The position numbers were made by a program, and so were the translations under genes. 64,000 bases of DNA from Halopseudomonas sabulinigri (GTDB taxonomy: Bacteria; Pseudomonadota; Gammaproteobacteria; Pseudomonadales; Pseudomonadaceae), in the NCBI GenBank assembly GCA_011053055.1, contig DRHT01000052.1, positions 16,502 to 80,501 of the forward strand. Direction: 5' to 3'. Positions 63,857 through 64,000 of the stretch are shown piece by piece. The notes beneath the pieces are model-generated. The model was not told the DNA's origin, did not search any database, and saw nothing but the letters and a program-made list of their open reading frames with translations. Numbering within the stretch: the first letter of the stretch is position 1; each line of letters starts with the position of its first letter.

Positions 63857-64000
63857 TGTTAATGGCCAATTAAACTGACCCACCTCTGGCCAACAATTTT
63901 GACCCACCCATGGTGGCACTGGCCACCGATCCATGTAGCGTCACCCGCCTTATGCACAGGCCGGGGACAGATCATTGAAGGAGTGGGTTGTGATTCACAA
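63857..64000 (+). mobile_element. Left end of an insertion sequence, probably IS21 family (partial)
   Basis: The element starts about TGTTAATGG (63857). Two tandem terminal repeats follow at 24-base spacing, both TGGCCAA-N8-TGACCCACC (63863-63884 and 63887-63908, second with TTGACCCACC). At 63978-63983 AAGGAG precedes a GTG at 63990, which would start an istA-like transposase reading V-I-H and leave the window. The terminal repeats and the gene order fit IS21 (istAB). The other end is outside the window, so the family and insertion are inferred. Confidence 0.65.

Noticed and set aside
1..64000. CRISPR arrays, tRNA or rRNA genes, riboswitches and prophage structural genes
   Set aside because: I looked for periodic repeats, cloverleaf or 16S/23S words and phage structural genes and saw none.

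Overview
The window looks like chromosome of a Pseudomonas-type gammaproteobacterium, possibly of the Halopseudomonas (P. pertucinogena) group. The support is an MvaT-type nucleoid protein fragment, the gcdR-gcdH-gcoT and lldR/lldPD-dld arrangements, CusCBA, a PA2536-like phospholipid gene block and a generally GC-rich codon pattern. The genus is inferred from gene content and was not tested.

Layout. 1-6.4 kb: the end of recC, then recB and recD, all joined by ATGA overlaps. 6.4-11.6 kb: an FMN reductase and membrane desaturase pair opposite an AraC regulator, a glutamine amidotransferase/amidoligase pair, an MvaT-like protein without a DNA-binding domain, and a FabR-like TetR regulator. 11.9-21.3 kb: a BCCT transporter, a DEDD exonuclease with a cNMP/CBS/DUF294 protein, LysR-DoxX-extradiol dioxygenase, a class III sirtuin and NnrS. 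21.5-26.4 kb: a periplasmic Cache protein, a probable 8-oxoguanine deaminase, an AraC regulator and an SBF-type transporter. 26.4-30.1 kb: glutarate/glutaryl-CoA catabolism. 30.1-35.7 kb: the lactate locus, where lldR faces lldP-lldD-dld across two TGGT-N3-ACCA operators.

35.8-41.4 kb is accessory DNA: an XRE regulator with a strong palindrome, a Fic protein starting beside nested inverted repeats, a NERD/zinc-ribbon protein, and a visibly AT-richer, translationally coupled pair of a C5-cytosine methyltransferase and an OLD-like ATPase/TOPRIM protein. That pair is the best candidate for an uncharacterised defence or modification system.

41.8-47 kb returns to core functions: a four-gene phospholipid operon, a DUF3617 protein and ppnN. 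47.2-51.8 kb encodes a three-part periplasmic molybdenum dehydrogenase (Mo subunit, 2Fe-2S subunit, triheme cytochrome c). 52.3-54.4 kb has a DUF465 protein and a pirin/LysR divergent pair. 54.5-60.8 kb is a Cu/Ag efflux operon (cusC, a cusB-cusF fusion, cusA, plus a small Met/Cys-rich exported protein). 61-64 kb has a cold-shock gene and then decay: a frameshifted hydroxylase-like pseudogene, a repeat-containing exported protein with a peptidoglycan-binding domain, a decayed chemoreceptor tail, and the end of what looks like an IS21-type insertion sequence at the right edge.

No rRNA, tRNA, CRISPR array or riboswitch was recognised. Starts were chosen from Shine-Dalgarno spacing, family alignment from memory and overlap with neighbours. 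No database search was possible.
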